A stretch of DNA of 64,000 bases from assembly GCA_027665725.1 (NCBI GenBank), contig JAQDDS010000003.1, positions 62,001 through 126,000 of the forward strand, in the 5' to 3' direction. Below, in pieces: positions 1 to 10,700 of the stretch. Under the pieces are notes generated by a model. It worked only from the letters and a program-made list of their open reading frames with translations. It had not been told where the DNA came from and ran no database searches. Origin of the DNA: Streptococcaceae bacterium AF77-01CM03A (GTDB lineage: Bacteria; Bacillota; Bacilli; Lactobacillales; Streptococcaceae). Numbering within the stretch: the stretch's first letter is position 1; each line of letters starts with the position of its first letter. A program made the position numbers and the translations under genes.

Positions 1-362
1 TCACCATGACCTTTGTTTATACGGATGTTGTTAAAAACTTCAAGATGGATATGCTTGGGAAAATAAATGAGGAGATTCCTGCTGGAGTTACTCCAGAAGA
101 ATTCCAAACAATCTTCCGTGAAGCTATGGAAGATAGTCCAGAGTATCTTGAAATCAAGGACGAGCCTGGTGTTAATGTAGAATATTTTATCACCGAGGAC
201 AAAAAGATGAGAGTCGTTATGGAACTCGATCTTGAAAAAGCAGACTTGAATAAAGTAAAAAATACATATTTCTTTAAACCACTTGCGGATAGTATAGAAG
301 ACTTTAAAAAGCCTAATACACTAATCGCTGCATTAAAATTACACGGATTTAAAGAAGAATAA
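1..362 (+). CDS. DUF1307 (YehR-like) lipoprotein, C-terminal part
   Basis: The reading frame is open to the left edge of the window, so this is the C-terminal part of a longer protein whose signal peptide and start lie outside. About 119 residues are visible, acidic and lysine-rich, with no membrane segment. The tail (KPLADSIEDFKKPNTLIAAL...) resembles the DUF1307/YehR family of small secreted lipoproteins common in streptococci, whose function is not known. A strong terminator follows directly. The family call is from memory of the motif pattern and is moderate; the coding status is clear from the uninterrupted frame and terminator. Confidence 0.65.
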   Translation, partial: TMTFVYTDVVKNFKMDMLGKINEEIPAGVTPEEFQTIFREAMEDSPEYLEIKDEPGVNVEYFITEDKKMRVVMELDLEKADLNKVKNTYFFKPLADSIEDFKKPNTLIAALKLHGFKEE

Positions 363-363
363 A

Positions 364-396
364 AAGAGAGGTCGGGATTTTCCCGACCTCTTTTTG
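364..396 (+). terminator. Rho-independent terminator after the lipoprotein gene
   Basis: An 11-bp perfect stem (AGAGGTCGGGA, 3-nt loop, TCCCGACCTCT) is followed by a run of T. Confidence 0.92.
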
Positions 397-437
397 ATTT
401 TCAGAGAATTCTATTTTCATAGCGATTAGACTTTTTG

Positions 438-501
438 TGACATTTGTCATATTTCCTCATGACAGAAGCTTCTAGTGATTCTACCTTCAAAGAATTATAC
501 T
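438..501 (+). promoter_or_regulatory. Candidate operator and promoter of the TCS11-like operon
   Basis: A 12-bp perfect palindrome TGACATTTGTCA (438-449) is followed by a related half-site TCATGACA (458-465), and a -10 TATACT lies at 496-501. No good -35 hexamer is seen at the right distance. That arrangement suits a promoter needing an activator bound just upstream. The operon encodes its own LuxR-type response regulator, so autoregulation is the simplest reading; this is inference. Confidence 0.5.
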
Positions 502-527
502 AGATGTATCAAATGGAGGAAGAAAAA

Positions 528-719
528 ATGAAAGATAAAGTAATTGTCGCAATGAGTTTAGTAGCAGCAGGAGTCATGACCTATCTCATGTTTTCTGGAT
601 TGGATGAAGATTTCTATCATTTTCCTTGGGAGTTGTTTGCAAGTTTTGGAATCATGTCTTGGTTGATCCGAGAAGGTTTGAAATTAGTCTCAGATGTGAA
701 AAAGGAGTTTGAAAAATGA
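528..719 (+). CDS. Small membrane protein of the TCS11-like operon
   Basis: A 63-residue protein with two hydrophobic segments (about residues 4-22 and 33-48) and a charged C-terminus. The start at 528 is preferred over an in-frame ATG at 504 because GGAGG lies 8 nt upstream of it. The gene overlaps the next small membrane gene by an ATGA junction, so the two are translationally coupled. I do not recognise a family. Its place at the head of an ABC exporter/two-component operon suggests an accessory membrane or sensing role, which is unproven. Confidence 0.75.
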   Translation: MKDKVIVAMSLVAAGVMTYLMFSGLDEDFYHFPWELFASFGIMSWLIREGLKLVSDVKKEFEK

Positions 720-910
720 AAAAAGCGATTCTCTATCTTTTTATTGGACTATCACTAGTGGTATGGTTGGTCGAAATGTTTACAGGTTGGTTTGATCAAG
801 CCTTCCTTCATCAATTCATCCGTGGTGCCTGGGGATTAGGATTTATGATTTTTATCGCCTTTCCGATGGGGAAGGAGTGGCTGAAAGGAGAATATCATGA
901 ACATGATTAA
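716..910 (+). CDS. Second small membrane protein of the TCS11-like operon
   Basis: 64 residues with two predicted membrane segments (about 4-22 and 37-52) and a short charged tail ending EYHEHD. Its ATG overlaps the stop codon of the preceding gene, and its own stop lies 14 nt inside the following ATPase gene, so all three are tightly coupled. It has a layout similar to its neighbour (two membrane segments, about 64 residues) and may be a diverged duplicate. No function can be assigned from sequence. Confidence 0.75.
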   Translation: MKKAILYLFIGLSLVVWLVEMFTGWFDQAFLHQFIRGAWGLGFMIFIAFPMGKEWLKGEYHEHD

Positions 911-1781
911 GGTAGAAAGCCTAAATAAAAACATCAAGGGCAAGGCTATTTTGAAGGATATATCCTTTGAGGTAGCTGAAGGTGAATGCGTCGCCTTGAT
1001 TGGTCCCAATGGTGCTGGGAAGACCACACTCTTGGACTGTTTGCTTGGAGATAAACTGGTCACCAGCGGTCAAGTATCCATCCAAGGCTTGCCAGTGACG
1101 AGTTCTCAGTTAGACTATATTAGAGGCTACCTCCCTCAAGAAAATGTCATCGTTCAGAAATTAAAGGTTAAAGAGTTGATTGCTTTCTTTCAAAGCATTT
1201 ACCCAAATCCCTTGAACAACCAGGAGATCGATCAACTATTGCAGTTTGACAAGCAGCAAAAAGAGCAATTGGCAGAAAAATTGTCAGGTGGGCAAAAGCG
1301 TCTCTTCTCTTTTGTCTTGGCTTTGATTGGCCGACCAAAGCTTGTCTTTTTAGATGAACCAACTGCTGCCATGGATACTTCAACCCGCCAACGCTTTTGG
1401 GAAATTGTTCAGGAGCTAAAAGCTAAGGGAGTTACCATTCTCTATTCGTCCCATTATATCGAAGAGGTAGAGCATACAGCGGACCGAATCTTGGTCTTAA
1501 ATAAGGGAGAGTTGATTCGCGATACAACACCTCTAGCCATGCGCAGTGAGGAGATTGAAAAGCATTTTATCCTTCCGCTAGCTTACATGGAAGTTGTTGA
1601 GCAGTCAAACTTGGTTGAAAACTGGGTACAAAAACAAGATGCTCTGCAAGTAGTTACACGTGAAGCGGATGCTTTTTGGGAACTGTTAGTTCAAGCAGGA
1701 TGTAGCATACAAGAAATCGAAGTTAATAACCGTAGTTTGCTAGATACAATCTTTGAAGAAACACAAAAGGGAGATGACTAA
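897..1781 (+). CDS. ABC transporter ATP-binding protein (TCS11-linked exporter)
   Basis: A 294-residue ATPase of the ABC-2/DRA exporter type. Walker A is GPNGAGKTT (about residues 36-44), the signature is LSGGQKR (about 129-135), Walker B is LVFLDEPT (about 149-156), and the switch histidine lies in SSHYIEE. A roughly 90-residue C-terminal extension follows the nucleotide-binding domain. It should energise the permease encoded next, whose start lies just beyond this stop. The gene set (ATPase, permease, sensor kinase, regulator) matches the pneumococcal TCS11 locus as I recall it. Such sets often detect or pump out cell-envelope stressors; the substrate is unknown. Confidence 0.9.
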   Translation: MNMIKVESLNKNIKGKAILKDISFEVAEGECVALIGPNGAGKTTLLDCLLGDKLVTSGQVSIQGLPVTSSQLDYIRGYLPQENVIVQKLKVKELIAFFQSIYPNPLNNQEIDQLLQFDKQQKEQLAEKLSGGQKRLFSFVLALIGRPKLVFLDEPTAAMDTSTRQRFWEIVQELKAKGVTILYSSHYIEEVEHTADRILVLNKGELIRDTTPLAMRSEEIEKHFILPLAYMEVVEQSNLVENWVQKQDALQVVTREADAFWELLVQAGCSIQEIEVNNRSLLDTIFEETQKGDD

Positions 1782-1782
1782 G

Positions 1783-2520
1783 ATGAAACGATGGATCGCA
1801 CTAAACAAGATAGAATTTCTATTGACCAAACGACAATTAGTCTATTATCTATTATCCGTAGGGATGCCGACGGCCTTCTATTTATTCTTTTCAGGCATGT
1901 ACCAGGACACACCAGGTGGACCGGCTAATTTTATGCGCGACTACCTCATCTCCATGACGGCTTTTTCCATGATGTCGACAGCTATCTTTTCATTTCCAGT
2001 TGTTTTACATACCGACAAGATCAACAACTGGCAGAAAATATTACGTCATAGCCCTGTAAATATGGTAGAATATTATCTATCAAAGATAACAAGTATGATA
2101 GTTGATTATTTGGTTTCAATTCTGGTTGTTTTCTCAGTTGGGCATTTTGTAAGAGGTGTGGATATGCCTCTAGGAAGCTGGATTGGGGCTGCGCTCTTGC
2201 TGATAGTAGGAAGTGTTGCCTTTGTAGCACTTGGCTTAACCCTGACTCTCTTACCTTCTAGTCAGTTGATGTCTGTCGTAGGCAATCTTCTTTACTTTGG
2301 CTTGGCTGTGTTAGGCGGACTCTGGATGCCTGTCTCTTTATTTCCAGATTGGATGCAAGCAATCGGGAAGCGCCTACCAAGCTATCAGTTGATGGAGTTG
2401 CTCAAGACCTTCTTAAATGAGGGTGGCATCAATCTATCAGCCACAATTTATCTACTTGTTTTTTCAGCAGTTTTATTTGGTTTGACCATTTACCTTCAAG
2501 GTCATAAGGAGAATGCTTAA
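1783..2520 (+). CDS. ABC-2 type transporter permease
   Basis: A 245-residue membrane protein with about six hydrophobic segments, ABC-2 type. The start at 1783 (MKRWIALNKIEF) is chosen over in-frame TTG 1753 and ATG 1774 because AGGGAG sits 9 nt ahead of it. It lies directly after the ATPase stop, and its last bases overlap the kinase start (TAATG at 2518-2522). It is the membrane partner of the upstream ATPase. Confidence 0.88.
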   Translation: MKRWIALNKIEFLLTKRQLVYYLLSVGMPTAFYLFFSGMYQDTPGGPANFMRDYLISMTAFSMMSTAIFSFPVVLHTDKINNWQKILRHSPVNMVEYYLSKITSMIVDYLVSILVVFSVGHFVRGVDMPLGSWIGAALLLIVGSVAFVALGLTLTLLPSSQLMSVVGNLLYFGLAVLGGLWMPVSLFPDWMQAIGKRLPSYQLMELLKTFLNEGGINLSATIYLLVFSAVLFGLTIYLQGHKENA

Positions 2521-3617
2521 TGCTTGAAAGACTGAAAAGCATACACTATATGTTTTGGGCCAGTTTGATTTTTATGATTTTCCCCATCCTACCTGTAGTG
2601 ACTGGGTGGCTTTCTGCCTGGCATTTATTGATTGATATTCTATTTGTAGTGGCGTATTTGGGTATTTTAACAACTAAGAGCCAGCGCCTATCTTGGCTTT
2701 TCTGGGGGATCATGCTGACTTATGTAGTTGAGAATACTGCCTTTGTTGCTGTTAATTATATCTGGTTTTTCTTTTTCCTATCCAATCTCTTAAGTTATCA
2801 TTTCAATGTAGGTGGTTTAAAGTCTTTACATGTCTGGACTTTTCTTCTTGCTCAAGTCCTTGTTTTGGGCCAACTTTTGATTTTTCAGAGAATCGAAGTT
2901 GAGTATCTATTCTATCTACTTGTAATTCTTGCTTTTGTCGATTTGATGACTTTTGGTTTGGTTCGGATTCGAATTGTAGAGGATTTGAAAGAGGCTCAGG
3001 CTAAGCAAAATGCCCAGATAAATCTATTGCTTGCTGAAAATGAACGCAGTCGTATCGGTCAGGATTTGCATGATAGCTTGGGACATACCTTTGCTATGCT
3101 GAGTGTCAAGACAGATCTAGCTTTGCAGTTATTTCAGATGGAGGCTTATCCACAGGTGGAAAAGGAATTAAAAGAAATTCACCAGATCAGCAAGGATTCC
3201 ATGAATGAAGTGCGAACCATTGTGGAAAATCTGAAATCACGGACCCTAGCTTCAGAGCTTGAGACTGTTAAGAAGATGCTGGAAATTGCTGGGATTGAAG
3301 TTGAGGTTGATAATCAGTTGGACAAGGCTAGTTTGACCCAGGATGTAGAGTCGACAGCTGCTATGATTTTGTTAGAACTGGCGACCAATATCATCAAGCA
3401 TGCCAGCGCTAAAAAAGCCTACCTAAAACTGGAACGTACAGATCAGGAATTAGTCCTGACAGTTAGAGATGACGGGAAAGGATTTGCAACTGTAAAAGGA
3501 AATGAACTTCATACAGTCCGTGACCGTGCAGCAGCCTTCTCAGGTCAAGTAGAGTTGGTCAGTTTGAAAGATCCCACAGAGGTGCGCGTGCATCTGCCTT
3601 ATAAGGAGAGAAAGTAG
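2520..3617 (+). CDS. Sensor histidine kinase, HisKA_3 family (HK11-like)
   Basis: 365 residues. The first about 160 residues hold five or six membrane spans with almost no extracellular domain, as in intramembrane-sensing kinases of the LiaS/DesK type. The dimerisation box RIGQDLHDSLGH places the phosphorylated histidine near residue 184. The HATPase domain follows, with LELATNIIKHAS (N box) and DDGKGF (G box). It overlaps the permease stop by 1 nt and is followed immediately by its regulator. The pair corresponds to pneumococcal TCS11 by gene order and size (recalled, not searched). Confidence 0.9.
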   Translation: MLERLKSIHYMFWASLIFMIFPILPVVTGWLSAWHLLIDILFVVAYLGILTTKSQRLSWLFWGIMLTYVVENTAFVAVNYIWFFFFLSNLLSYHFNVGGLKSLHVWTFLLAQVLVLGQLLIFQRIEVEYLFYLLVILAFVDLMTFGLVRIRIVEDLKEAQAKQNAQINLLLAENERSRIGQDLHDSLGHTFAMLSVKTDLALQLFQMEAYPQVEKELKEIHQISKDSMNEVRTIVENLKSRTLASELETVKKMLEIAGIEVEVDNQLDKASLTQDVESTAAMILLELATNIIKHASAKKAYLKLERTDQELVLTVRDDGKGFATVKGNELHTVRDRAAAFSGQVELVSLKDPTEVRVHLPYKERK

Positions 3618-4217
3618 ATGAAAGTATTAGTCGCAGAAGATCAAAGTATGCTTAGAGATGCCATGTGCCAGCTCTTAAGCTTTCAACCAGATGTGGAGAC
3701 CGTCTTGCAGGCGAAAAATGGAGCTGCAGCTATCGAGGTTTTGGAGAAAGAAGCAGTAGATATTGCCATCCTTGACGTCGAAATGCCAGTCAAGACGGGG
3801 CTAGAAGCTCTCGAGTGGATCAAACAAGAAGTGCCTGAAACCAAGGTGGTTATCGTTACGACCTTTAAACGCCCAGGCTATTTTGAACGAGCGGTCAAAG
3901 CAGGAGTCGACGCCTATGTCTTGAAAGAGCGAAGCATCTCCGAACTCATGCAAACCCTGCATACGGTGTTAGAGGGACGCAAGGAATATTCTCCAGAGCT
4001 GATGGAAGTCATGATGACTCATCCCAATCCCTTGACCGAGCAGGAAGTCGCTGTTCTACATGGAGTAGCCCAAGGTCTCTCCAACCAAGAAATTGCTGAC
4101 AAGCTCTACCTCTCAAACGGTACCGTCCGTAATTACATGACCAATATCCTCTCCAAACTAGGCGCCAGCAACCGAACCGAAGCAGCCAAAACTGCCGAGG
4201 AAGAAGGCTGGTTGTGA
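3618..4217 (+). CDS. LuxR/NarL-family response regulator (RR11-like)
   Basis: 199 residues. An N-terminal receiver domain has the acidic pair near residues 7-8 (AEDQ), the phosphoacceptor Asp53 in [11 protein letters not shown], and a conserved Thr (VTTF) and Lys (VLKE). A C-terminal LuxR-type helix-turn-helix follows ([11 protein letters not shown] to [14 protein letters not shown]). The start codon is directly after the kinase stop. It probably controls its own operon through the palindrome at 438-465. A bidirectional terminator follows. Confidence 0.93.
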   Translation: MKVLVAEDQSMLRDAMCQLLSFQPDVETVLQAKNGAAAIEVLEKEAVDIAILDVEMPVKTGLEALEWIKQEVPETKVVIVTTFKRPGYFERAVKAGVDAYVLKERSISELMQTLHTVLEGRKEYSPELMEVMMTHPNPLTEQEVAVLHGVAQGLSNQEIADKLYLSNGTVRNYMTNILSKLGASNRTEAAKTAEEEGWL

Positions 4218-4227
4218 GGAAATAAAT

Positions 4228-4259
4228 AAAAACCTCCTGAATAAATCAGGAGGTTTTTC
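4228..4259. terminator. Bidirectional terminator between RR11-like gene and DUF3883 gene
   Basis: Stem AAAACCTCCTGA / TCAGGAGGTTTT with A-rich and T-rich flanks. It can serve the rightward TCS operon and the leftward gene ending at 4283. Confidence 0.85.
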
Positions 4260-4282
4260 AGGAGTAGGAAAATTGTAAAATT

Positions 4283-5038
4283 CTAATATAAATCTTCAAG
4301 ACTTCTGTATTCTATGACTTCGTTTTTTATGATACTCTTTTTGAATTCAAAATGATTCAAAGGATTATCGATTAACACTAGCTTTGGAATGTCATCTAGG
4401 TTAGTGACCAAGGATAGAATAAAATCTGATTGAAACTCTTTTGCTTTCTCAAATTCTCTGGCAGTCAAACGAATCCGTCCTTTAGGTTTTCGAATACCTT
4501 TAACTTCAGCAAGGTAAGAATGTTCTTGAACATCTACTTGGAAATCATATCCATCGCCATAAAGGCGGGCATCGGTTAATTGTCCACCTTGAAATTTTTC
4601 TTCTTTATCAAAATGGAGTATAAAGTAATTTTCTGCTTCCATTCCAGTTTCTTGTAGACGTTTAAATTTAGTTCGGACTATTGGCTTTTCAATGACTGCT
4701 ATGCCTGTTTTCTTCCCTTCGCTTGCAAGTAGCATTTTAACGATTTCTGCAAAATTATGAACATCTTCATTTCCAAACATCATGTCAATTAAATCTTTTC
4801 TAAAACGGTAGACCTCAGCTTTTTGCCACCAGCCTTTTCTATTGTTATCAAAATAAGGGTCGAATAAATCCATTCTATTTTTAACTACCCCAGTTGTTTC
4901 TGCGATACCCAAAGAGACTATATAACGATAAAACTCAGATTTACTAGAGCATTGAAACTCTTTTATAAATAACTTATCAAATTTGGCAAGACCATAGCCA
5001 ATTAAATTTAACAATTCATAATGAGGGTGTTTGGACAT
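4283..5038 (-). CDS. DUF3883-domain protein
   Basis: 251 residues, starting at MSKHPHYELL because GGAG lies 6 nt ahead of this ATG; two earlier in-frame starts at 5053 and 5050 lack a well-placed site. The first about 130 residues are of unknown type. The C-terminal half is a DUF3883 domain (EAENYFILHF, GGQLTDARLYGDGYDF, LAEVKGI, ILSLVTNL). This fold is related to nuclease-like domains and often sits in helicase or restriction-type proteins. It follows valS in the same direction, but the valS terminator separates them, so it has its own weak promoter candidate (TATAAT complement at 5068-5073). The DNA-linked role is inference. Confidence 0.7.
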   Translation of the reverse strand: MSKHPHYELLNLIGYGLAKFDKLFIKEFQCSSKSEFYRYIVSLGIAETTGVVKNRMDLFDPYFDNNRKGWWQKAEVYRFRKDLIDMMFGNEDVHNFAEIVKMLLASEGKKTGIAVIEKPIVRTKFKRLQETGMEAENYFILHFDKEEKFQGGQLTDARLYGDGYDFQVDVQEHSYLAEVKGIRKPKGRIRLTAREFEKAKEFQSDFILSLVTNLDDIPKLVLIDNPLNHFEFKKSIIKNEVIEYRSLEDLY

Positions 5039-5074
5039 AACTTTCTCCATCAATAGATATTGATTTCATTATAC

Positions 5075-5102
5075 CAAAAAAACACGGCTTGCCACCGTGT
5101 TT
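5075..5102 (-). terminator. Terminator of the valS operon
   Basis: On the minus strand the stem AACACGG / CCGTGTT is followed by seven T residues, just past the valS stop. Confidence 0.88.
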
Positions 5103-5108
5103 CTGTGT

Positions 5109-7760
5109 TTATTTCACCAACTTCTTCATCTCATCAATACGTGCTACGGTTGCGTCGTATTTGGCTTGATAGTCGGCTTGTTTGTCGCGTTCTTTTTGGA
5201 CGACTTCTGGTTTGGCATTGGCTACGAAGCGTTCGTTAGAGAGCTTCTTACCGACCATATCCAGTTCTTTTTGCCATTTAGCCAGTTCCTTGTCGAGACG
5301 AGCGAGTTCTTCTTCGACATTGAGGAGGTCTGCGAGTGGCAAGTAGATTTCTGCTCCTGTGATGACGCTTGACATAGCCAGTTCAGGTGCAGGGATGTTT
5401 GATGCTATTTCCAAGTGTTCTGGATTTGTGAAGCGTTTGATGTAGTTGACATTGCTGTTAAAGAAGGCTTCCAAGTCGTTGTCGCTTGTCTTAACAAGAA
5501 TCGTGATCGGCTTGCTTGGGGCTACGTTTACTTCCGCACGCGCATTACGAACAGCACGAATCAAGTCTTTGAGGCTTTCCACACCAGTGTGAGCAGCAAG
5601 GTCTTCAAAGGCTGGGTTAACAGTTGGGTATTCTGCTGTAACGATAGAGCCTTCTGAGATTTGTCCAAAGATTTCCTCTGTCACGAATGGCATGATTGGG
5701 TGGAGGAGACGAAGGATCTTGTCCAAAGTGTAAAGGAGAACAGAACGTGTAATGACTTTCTCTTCTTCGTTATCGCTATAAAGGACTTCCTTGGTCAACT
5801 CAACGTACCAGTCCGCAAACTCGTCCCAGATGAAGTTGTAGAGGATGTGTCCAGCAACACCAAACTCAAACTTGTCAAAGTTTTCAGTGACTTTTCCGAT
5901 GGTTTCATTGAGGTTGTGGAGAATCCAGCGGTCAGTGACATTTCCAGCTTCCTTGTTAACAACTTTTTCGACATTGGCAGTTGCTTGCTCAAGAGTCAAG
6001 CCTTCATTGTTCATGAGGATGTAGCGAGAGATGTTCCAGATCTTGTTAATGAAGTTCCATGAAGCATCCATTTTCTCGTAAGAGAAGCGCACGTCTTGCC
6101 CTGGTGCAGAACCGTTTGAAAGGAACCAACGAAGGCTATCTGTTCCGTACTTATCAATAACATCCATTGGATCAATCCCGTTACCGAGAGATTTCGACAT
6201 CTTGCGTCCTTGCTCATCACGAATGAGACCATGAATCAAGGCATTTTTGAATGGCGACTTGCCAGTAAATTCCAAACCTTGGAAGATCATCCGAGACACC
6301 CAGAACGGAATAATATCATAACCAGTCACCAAAGTTGATGTTGGATAATAACGTTTGAAGTCTTCTGAGTCGACATCCGGCCAGCCCATGGTAGAGAATG
6401 GCCAAAGGGCAGAACTGAACCACGTATCCAATACGTCCTCATCCTGAGTCCATCCGTCGCCTTCTGGAGCTTCTTCACCAACGTATATTTCTCCCTCAGC
6501 ATTGTACCAAGCAGGGATTTGGTGACCCCACCAGAGCTGACGAGAGATTACCCAGTCGTGGACATTTTCCATCCATTGAAGGAAGGTATCGTTGAAACGA
6601 GGTGGGTAGAATTCTACCTTGTCGTCTGTATCTTGGTTGGCAATGGCATTCTTGGCCAATTGGTCCATCTTGACGAACCATTGCGTAGACAAGCGTGGCT
6701 CAACCACGACACCTGTACGCTCTGAGTGACCAACACTGTGGACACGTTTTTCGATTTTGACGAGGGCACCGATTTCTTCCAACTTAGCAACGACTGCCTT
6801 ACGAGCTTCAAAACGGTCCATGCCTGCAAATTCGAAGGCCAAGTCGTTCATAGTTCCGTCGTCGTTCATGACGTTGACTTGTGGCAAGTTATGGCGTTGA
6901 CCAACCAAGAAGTCGTTTGGATCGTGGGCAGGAGTGATTTTCACGACACCAGTACCAAACTCAGGATCCGCATGCTCATCTCCAACGATTGGGATGAGTT
7001 TATTAGCGATTGGAAGGACGACGTTTTTACCAATCAAGTCCTTGTAGCGTGGGTCTTCTGGATTGACCGCAACCGCAACGTCCCCAAACATGGTCTCAGG
7101 ACGAGTGGTCGCAACCTCAAGGGCGCGTGAGCCATCTTCAAGCATGTAATTCATGTGGTAGAAGGCACCTTCGACATCCTTGTGGATAACTTCGATATCA
7201 GAAAGGGCTGTGCGAGCTGCTGGATCCCAGTTGATGATAAACTCACCACGGTAGATCCAACCTTTCTTGTAAAGGTCCACAAAGACCTTGCGAACGGCTT
7301 TAGATAAACCTTCGTCAAGAGTGAAACGCTCACGAGAGTAGTCTACAGAGAGCCCCATCTTGCCCCATTGTTCCTTGATGGTAGTGGCATATTCGTCTTT
7401 CCATTCCCAGACTTTCTCTAGGAATTTCTCTCGACCGAGATCGTAACGACTAATGCCCTCACCACGCAAGCGCTCCTCAACCTTAGCTTGAGTCGCAATC
7501 CCAGCGTGGTCCATCCCTGGAAGCCAAAGCGTATCAAAACCTTGCATGCGTTTCTGACGGATGATGATATCTTGCAAAGTCGTATCCCAAGCGTGACCAA
7601 GGTGGAGTTTCCCAGTTACGTTTGGTGGTGGAATGACGATCGAATAAGGCTTAGCCTTTTGATCGCCTGAAGGCTTGAAAACATCGGCATCAAGCCATTT
7701 TTGGTAACGACCAGCCTCAACCTCGGCTGGATTGTATTTAGGTGAAAGTTCTTTAGACAT
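5109..7760 (-). CDS. valS: Valine--tRNA ligase
   Basis: 883 residues, the usual length. It charges tRNA-Val in the cytoplasm. Class I signatures are clear: HIGH-type motif as [11 protein letters not shown] (about residues 50-60) and KMSKS in [11 protein letters not shown] (about 520). A CP1 editing domain lies between them, and the C-terminus ends in the coiled-coil arm typical of ValRS. AAGGACA precedes the ATG. It is the last gene of a leftward operon that begins with a T-box leader at about 11.6 kb; two other genes (GNAT, helicase) lie between the leader and valS. Confidence 0.98.
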   Translation of the reverse strand: MSKELSPKYNPAEVEAGRYQKWLDADVFKPSGDQKAKPYSIVIPPPNVTGKLHLGHAWDTTLQDIIIRQKRMQGFDTLWLPGMDHAGIATQAKVEERLRGEGISRYDLGREKFLEKVWEWKDEYATTIKEQWGKMGLSVDYSRERFTLDEGLSKAVRKVFVDLYKKGWIYRGEFIINWDPAARTALSDIEVIHKDVEGAFYHMNYMLEDGSRALEVATTRPETMFGDVAVAVNPEDPRYKDLIGKNVVLPIANKLIPIVGDEHADPEFGTGVVKITPAHDPNDFLVGQRHNLPQVNVMNDDGTMNDLAFEFAGMDRFEARKAVVAKLEEIGALVKIEKRVHSVGHSERTGVVVEPRLSTQWFVKMDQLAKNAIANQDTDDKVEFYPPRFNDTFLQWMENVHDWVISRQLWWGHQIPAWYNAEGEIYVGEEAPEGDGWTQDEDVLDTWFSSALWPFSTMGWPDVDSEDFKRYYPTSTLVTGYDIIPFWVSRMIFQGLEFTGKSPFKNALIHGLIRDEQGRKMSKSLGNGIDPMDVIDKYGTDSLRWFLSNGSAPGQDVRFSYEKMDASWNFINKIWNISRYILMNNEGLTLEQATANVEKVVNKEAGNVTDRWILHNLNETIGKVTENFDKFEFGVAGHILYNFIWDEFADWYVELTKEVLYSDNEEEKVITRSVLLYTLDKILRLLHPIMPFVTEEIFGQISEGSIVTAEYPTVNPAFEDLAAHTGVESLKDLIRAVRNARAEVNVAPSKPITILVKTSDNDLEAFFNSNVNYIKRFTNPEHLEIASNIPAPELAMSSVITGAEIYLPLADLLNVEEELARLDKELAKWQKELDMVGKKLSNERFVANAKPEVVQKERDKQADYQAKYDATVARIDEMKKLVK

Positions 7761-7773
7761 GTGTTTGTCCTTT

Positions 7774-10700
7774 CTAGTTATTTTCTAAGCTACTTTGATA
7801 AGCATCTAAAATATTAATAGTATCTCTTATAATAGGACTATGTATAGCTTTGTAGAGGGACTTATTCCCAATAATATAAAACTCTTCCTTAGCTCTAGTC
7901 ACTGCAACGTTTAAGATATTTGGTTCAGAGACCGCCCAGCGAGCAGCTCCCTCACTCATATTATCTGCTCCAAGAACAAAATACACAATCTTATTTTCTT
8001 TTCCTTGGAAAGTGTGTACAGTCCCTACATTTACAGGTTTTCCATTTTCTCTCTTTGTAAAACCAATTTCATCCAGTTCTTTTGCTAGTTGATTTGATAC
8101 ATTTTTAAAAGGGGTTATTACATAAATATCATTAAATTCCTCATGTCGTTTCTTCAATTCTTCCTTCAAATAATCAGCTTGCTCAGAAACAAATTTATCC
8201 TTAGCAACCCCGATAACATCAAACCATGCGCCTACGCCTCGAGCTTCTTTCTTTCCTTGAACCATTAAGTTGTCGTAAGAAATTTTATTAGAAATACTGA
8301 ACATAGGATCACTAGAACGTCGATGAACCCAAAGAGGAAGTCCTATCCATGTTCCATCTTGTTTTTTAAAGCCATATCTACTAGCAGAATCTATCAATTC
8401 CTGCGTTGATGATAGAAGATATTTAGATACTATCTTATGGTGCTGTGCTAAGAATCCTAAAATATTTTTATCTATAGTCTGTACTGGTTGTATTTGAGCA
8501 GGGTCTCCCACAGCCAAAACACGTTTACTTCTAAAAATCGCTCCCACACTAGCTTGAGGCAATGCCTGACCTGCTTCATCAATAAATACATTACCGATAC
8601 TATTTTCAGGTAAACACCAGAACATGGAATTGAAACTTGCAAAAGTTGTACTAATAACTGGAATAGTGAAATTAACCCAATCCCACGCAGCTTTATATAA
8701 ATCACTAGCATTGTCTCTCATTGAATAGCGTTGGGGGTTATTCCAAATCCATAATGCTTTTTCAAAATGCTTTTTATTGTCATATAGAAATTGCTTCCTA
8801 ACAGCCAGTGCTTTTATAAACAAACGACTTTGCTCTTCTCGATAGTCATCATCAAACCAAAAATTTGATACTTGGAGATCTTCATACGGGGCAGAAAAAT
8901 CCAATTTTTTTACAGGAGAGGCAGCAAGTTCAGATTGTAATATTAAAATTATTTCCTGATGACGAACTAATTTATCTTCTTGTTTAGATTTCCATTCATT
9001 ATACAACTGTTGTCTATGACTCAGTTGAGCTAATTCATTTTCATACTTTTTAATCTCTTTTTGCAAAACGTGGCAATATCGACTTTCATCATGTACCTTC
9101 TTCATTTCCGCTTTTAGATTTTCATTCGCTTGATTCAAGCTCATAAAATAAGTATCTAATTTCGATGGTGTAAAAAGTCTCTTTAACCATAGAAAGCGTG
9201 GAGTTTGTAATTTTATCAACTCAACATCTTGCGCTGCTATCTGTTTGTTAACATTTAATATAGAAATAATATGCTCATGCTCAGACAACTCCGTCTCTTT
9301 TTCCTTTTTACTATTTTCTAATTGAGTCTGTTTATCCCGTATTTTAGATAGTTCTATACATCTCTTAGCATTATCCTGCTGAAATTCAAATTCAAGTTGC
9401 TGGTACACATTTTTCAGTTCACCATGCAATCGAATCTTATCCGCTATTTCTTGCATCTTTTTTCTTTTATCATTTAACTTCTGATATTGAATTTTGAACT
9501 CTTCATATAATGAGGGATTCGATTGAAATTTATCTGAATTCAACTCTTGTTCTATTGCTTCTACAACTTTTTGTAGGCGGTCTCTATTCTGTTTTTTTCC
9601 ACCTTCTATCGAAAATAATCCCCAATATTTTGTATTGTTAGAAACATCCTCATCTGCTAGTAGTAAATCATTACTGATTTCAGCAAAATAATTAATTTTC
9701 TCCAACTCATCTAACCAATTTGAATTCTGATAGATTTCTTTTCTTTGGGGTAATTCATTAACAATATTTTTAACAGCACCATTATTAGAACTCGCAACAA
9801 CAATTCCTTTATCTGCAATCTCCTTTGGCAATTTCGCAATAAGATAAGGATTGTCATGATAAACTAGATTCCCTTTTAGTTTAGGAGTCGGTAGTTCACT
9901 AATAATTCTCGCCTGTTCCGTTACCAAGTCTGCAAAAATATCTTTTAAAAGTGTCGTTTTACCAGTCCCTGGAGGACCATTGACACTTCTCATATCCTCG
10001 CCTGCATTTGAAGCTAGATTTACAGCTACTTGTTGCATCATGGAAAGAGCAAATTTAGGGTTACTAGGAAATCTTCCTAATGGATAATTTTTCGGCTCAA
10101 GAATAGTTTCTAAATCATTTGGATTAAAATTGGAAGATTCTTTATTACTATCCAAATTGATCCTTTCAGAGGCAGATCCTGATAAGTACCGATTAAGATT
10201 TTCATTATTAATTAATTTTGCTAATTTCAAATCCTTTAGAAAGAATGAATGTAAGTTTATTTCGTCATCAAAATTTTTAACAAAAAGATATCTACAATCA
10301 CTTGGTGAAATTTTATACTTATTCAGAAGTTCACTTAAAACTGCGTTGAACTCTCCATCAAGAAATGCCTGCCCCAACTGTTCTCGAAGTTCATTTTCTG
10401 TCTTCCAGAAATCATTCGGTAACCCTTCATCTTTACAAATTTGGCCACCCATGGTTAAAAACAATTTATCTGGTAAGAAATTCAAATCATTATCAAAATA
10501 AAGAGCAAAAGTAAATTTATAAGAAGATCTTCCCAATTCTTCCTCAGTCGCCTTTAAATTGTATTTTCCTCTTAACAATTTAATTATTTTTTGAAAAGGG
10601 AAAATTCCACAATAAACAACAACCCCAGAATTAGATTTTAATTTTTGACGATTTAAAAACTCTTTTAATATCGATTGATAGTCATTCCCTTGAAAAATCT

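Noticed and set aside
5053..5053. Longer N-terminus for the DUF3883 protein (starts at 5053 or 5050)
   Set aside because: These starts overlap the sequence that serves as ribosome-binding site for the ATG at 5038.
5097..7670. Several open frames of 60-134 codons on the plus strand within valS
   Set aside because: They are antisense to a clearly conserved tRNA ligase gene, lack ribosome-binding sites and have no recognisable domains.
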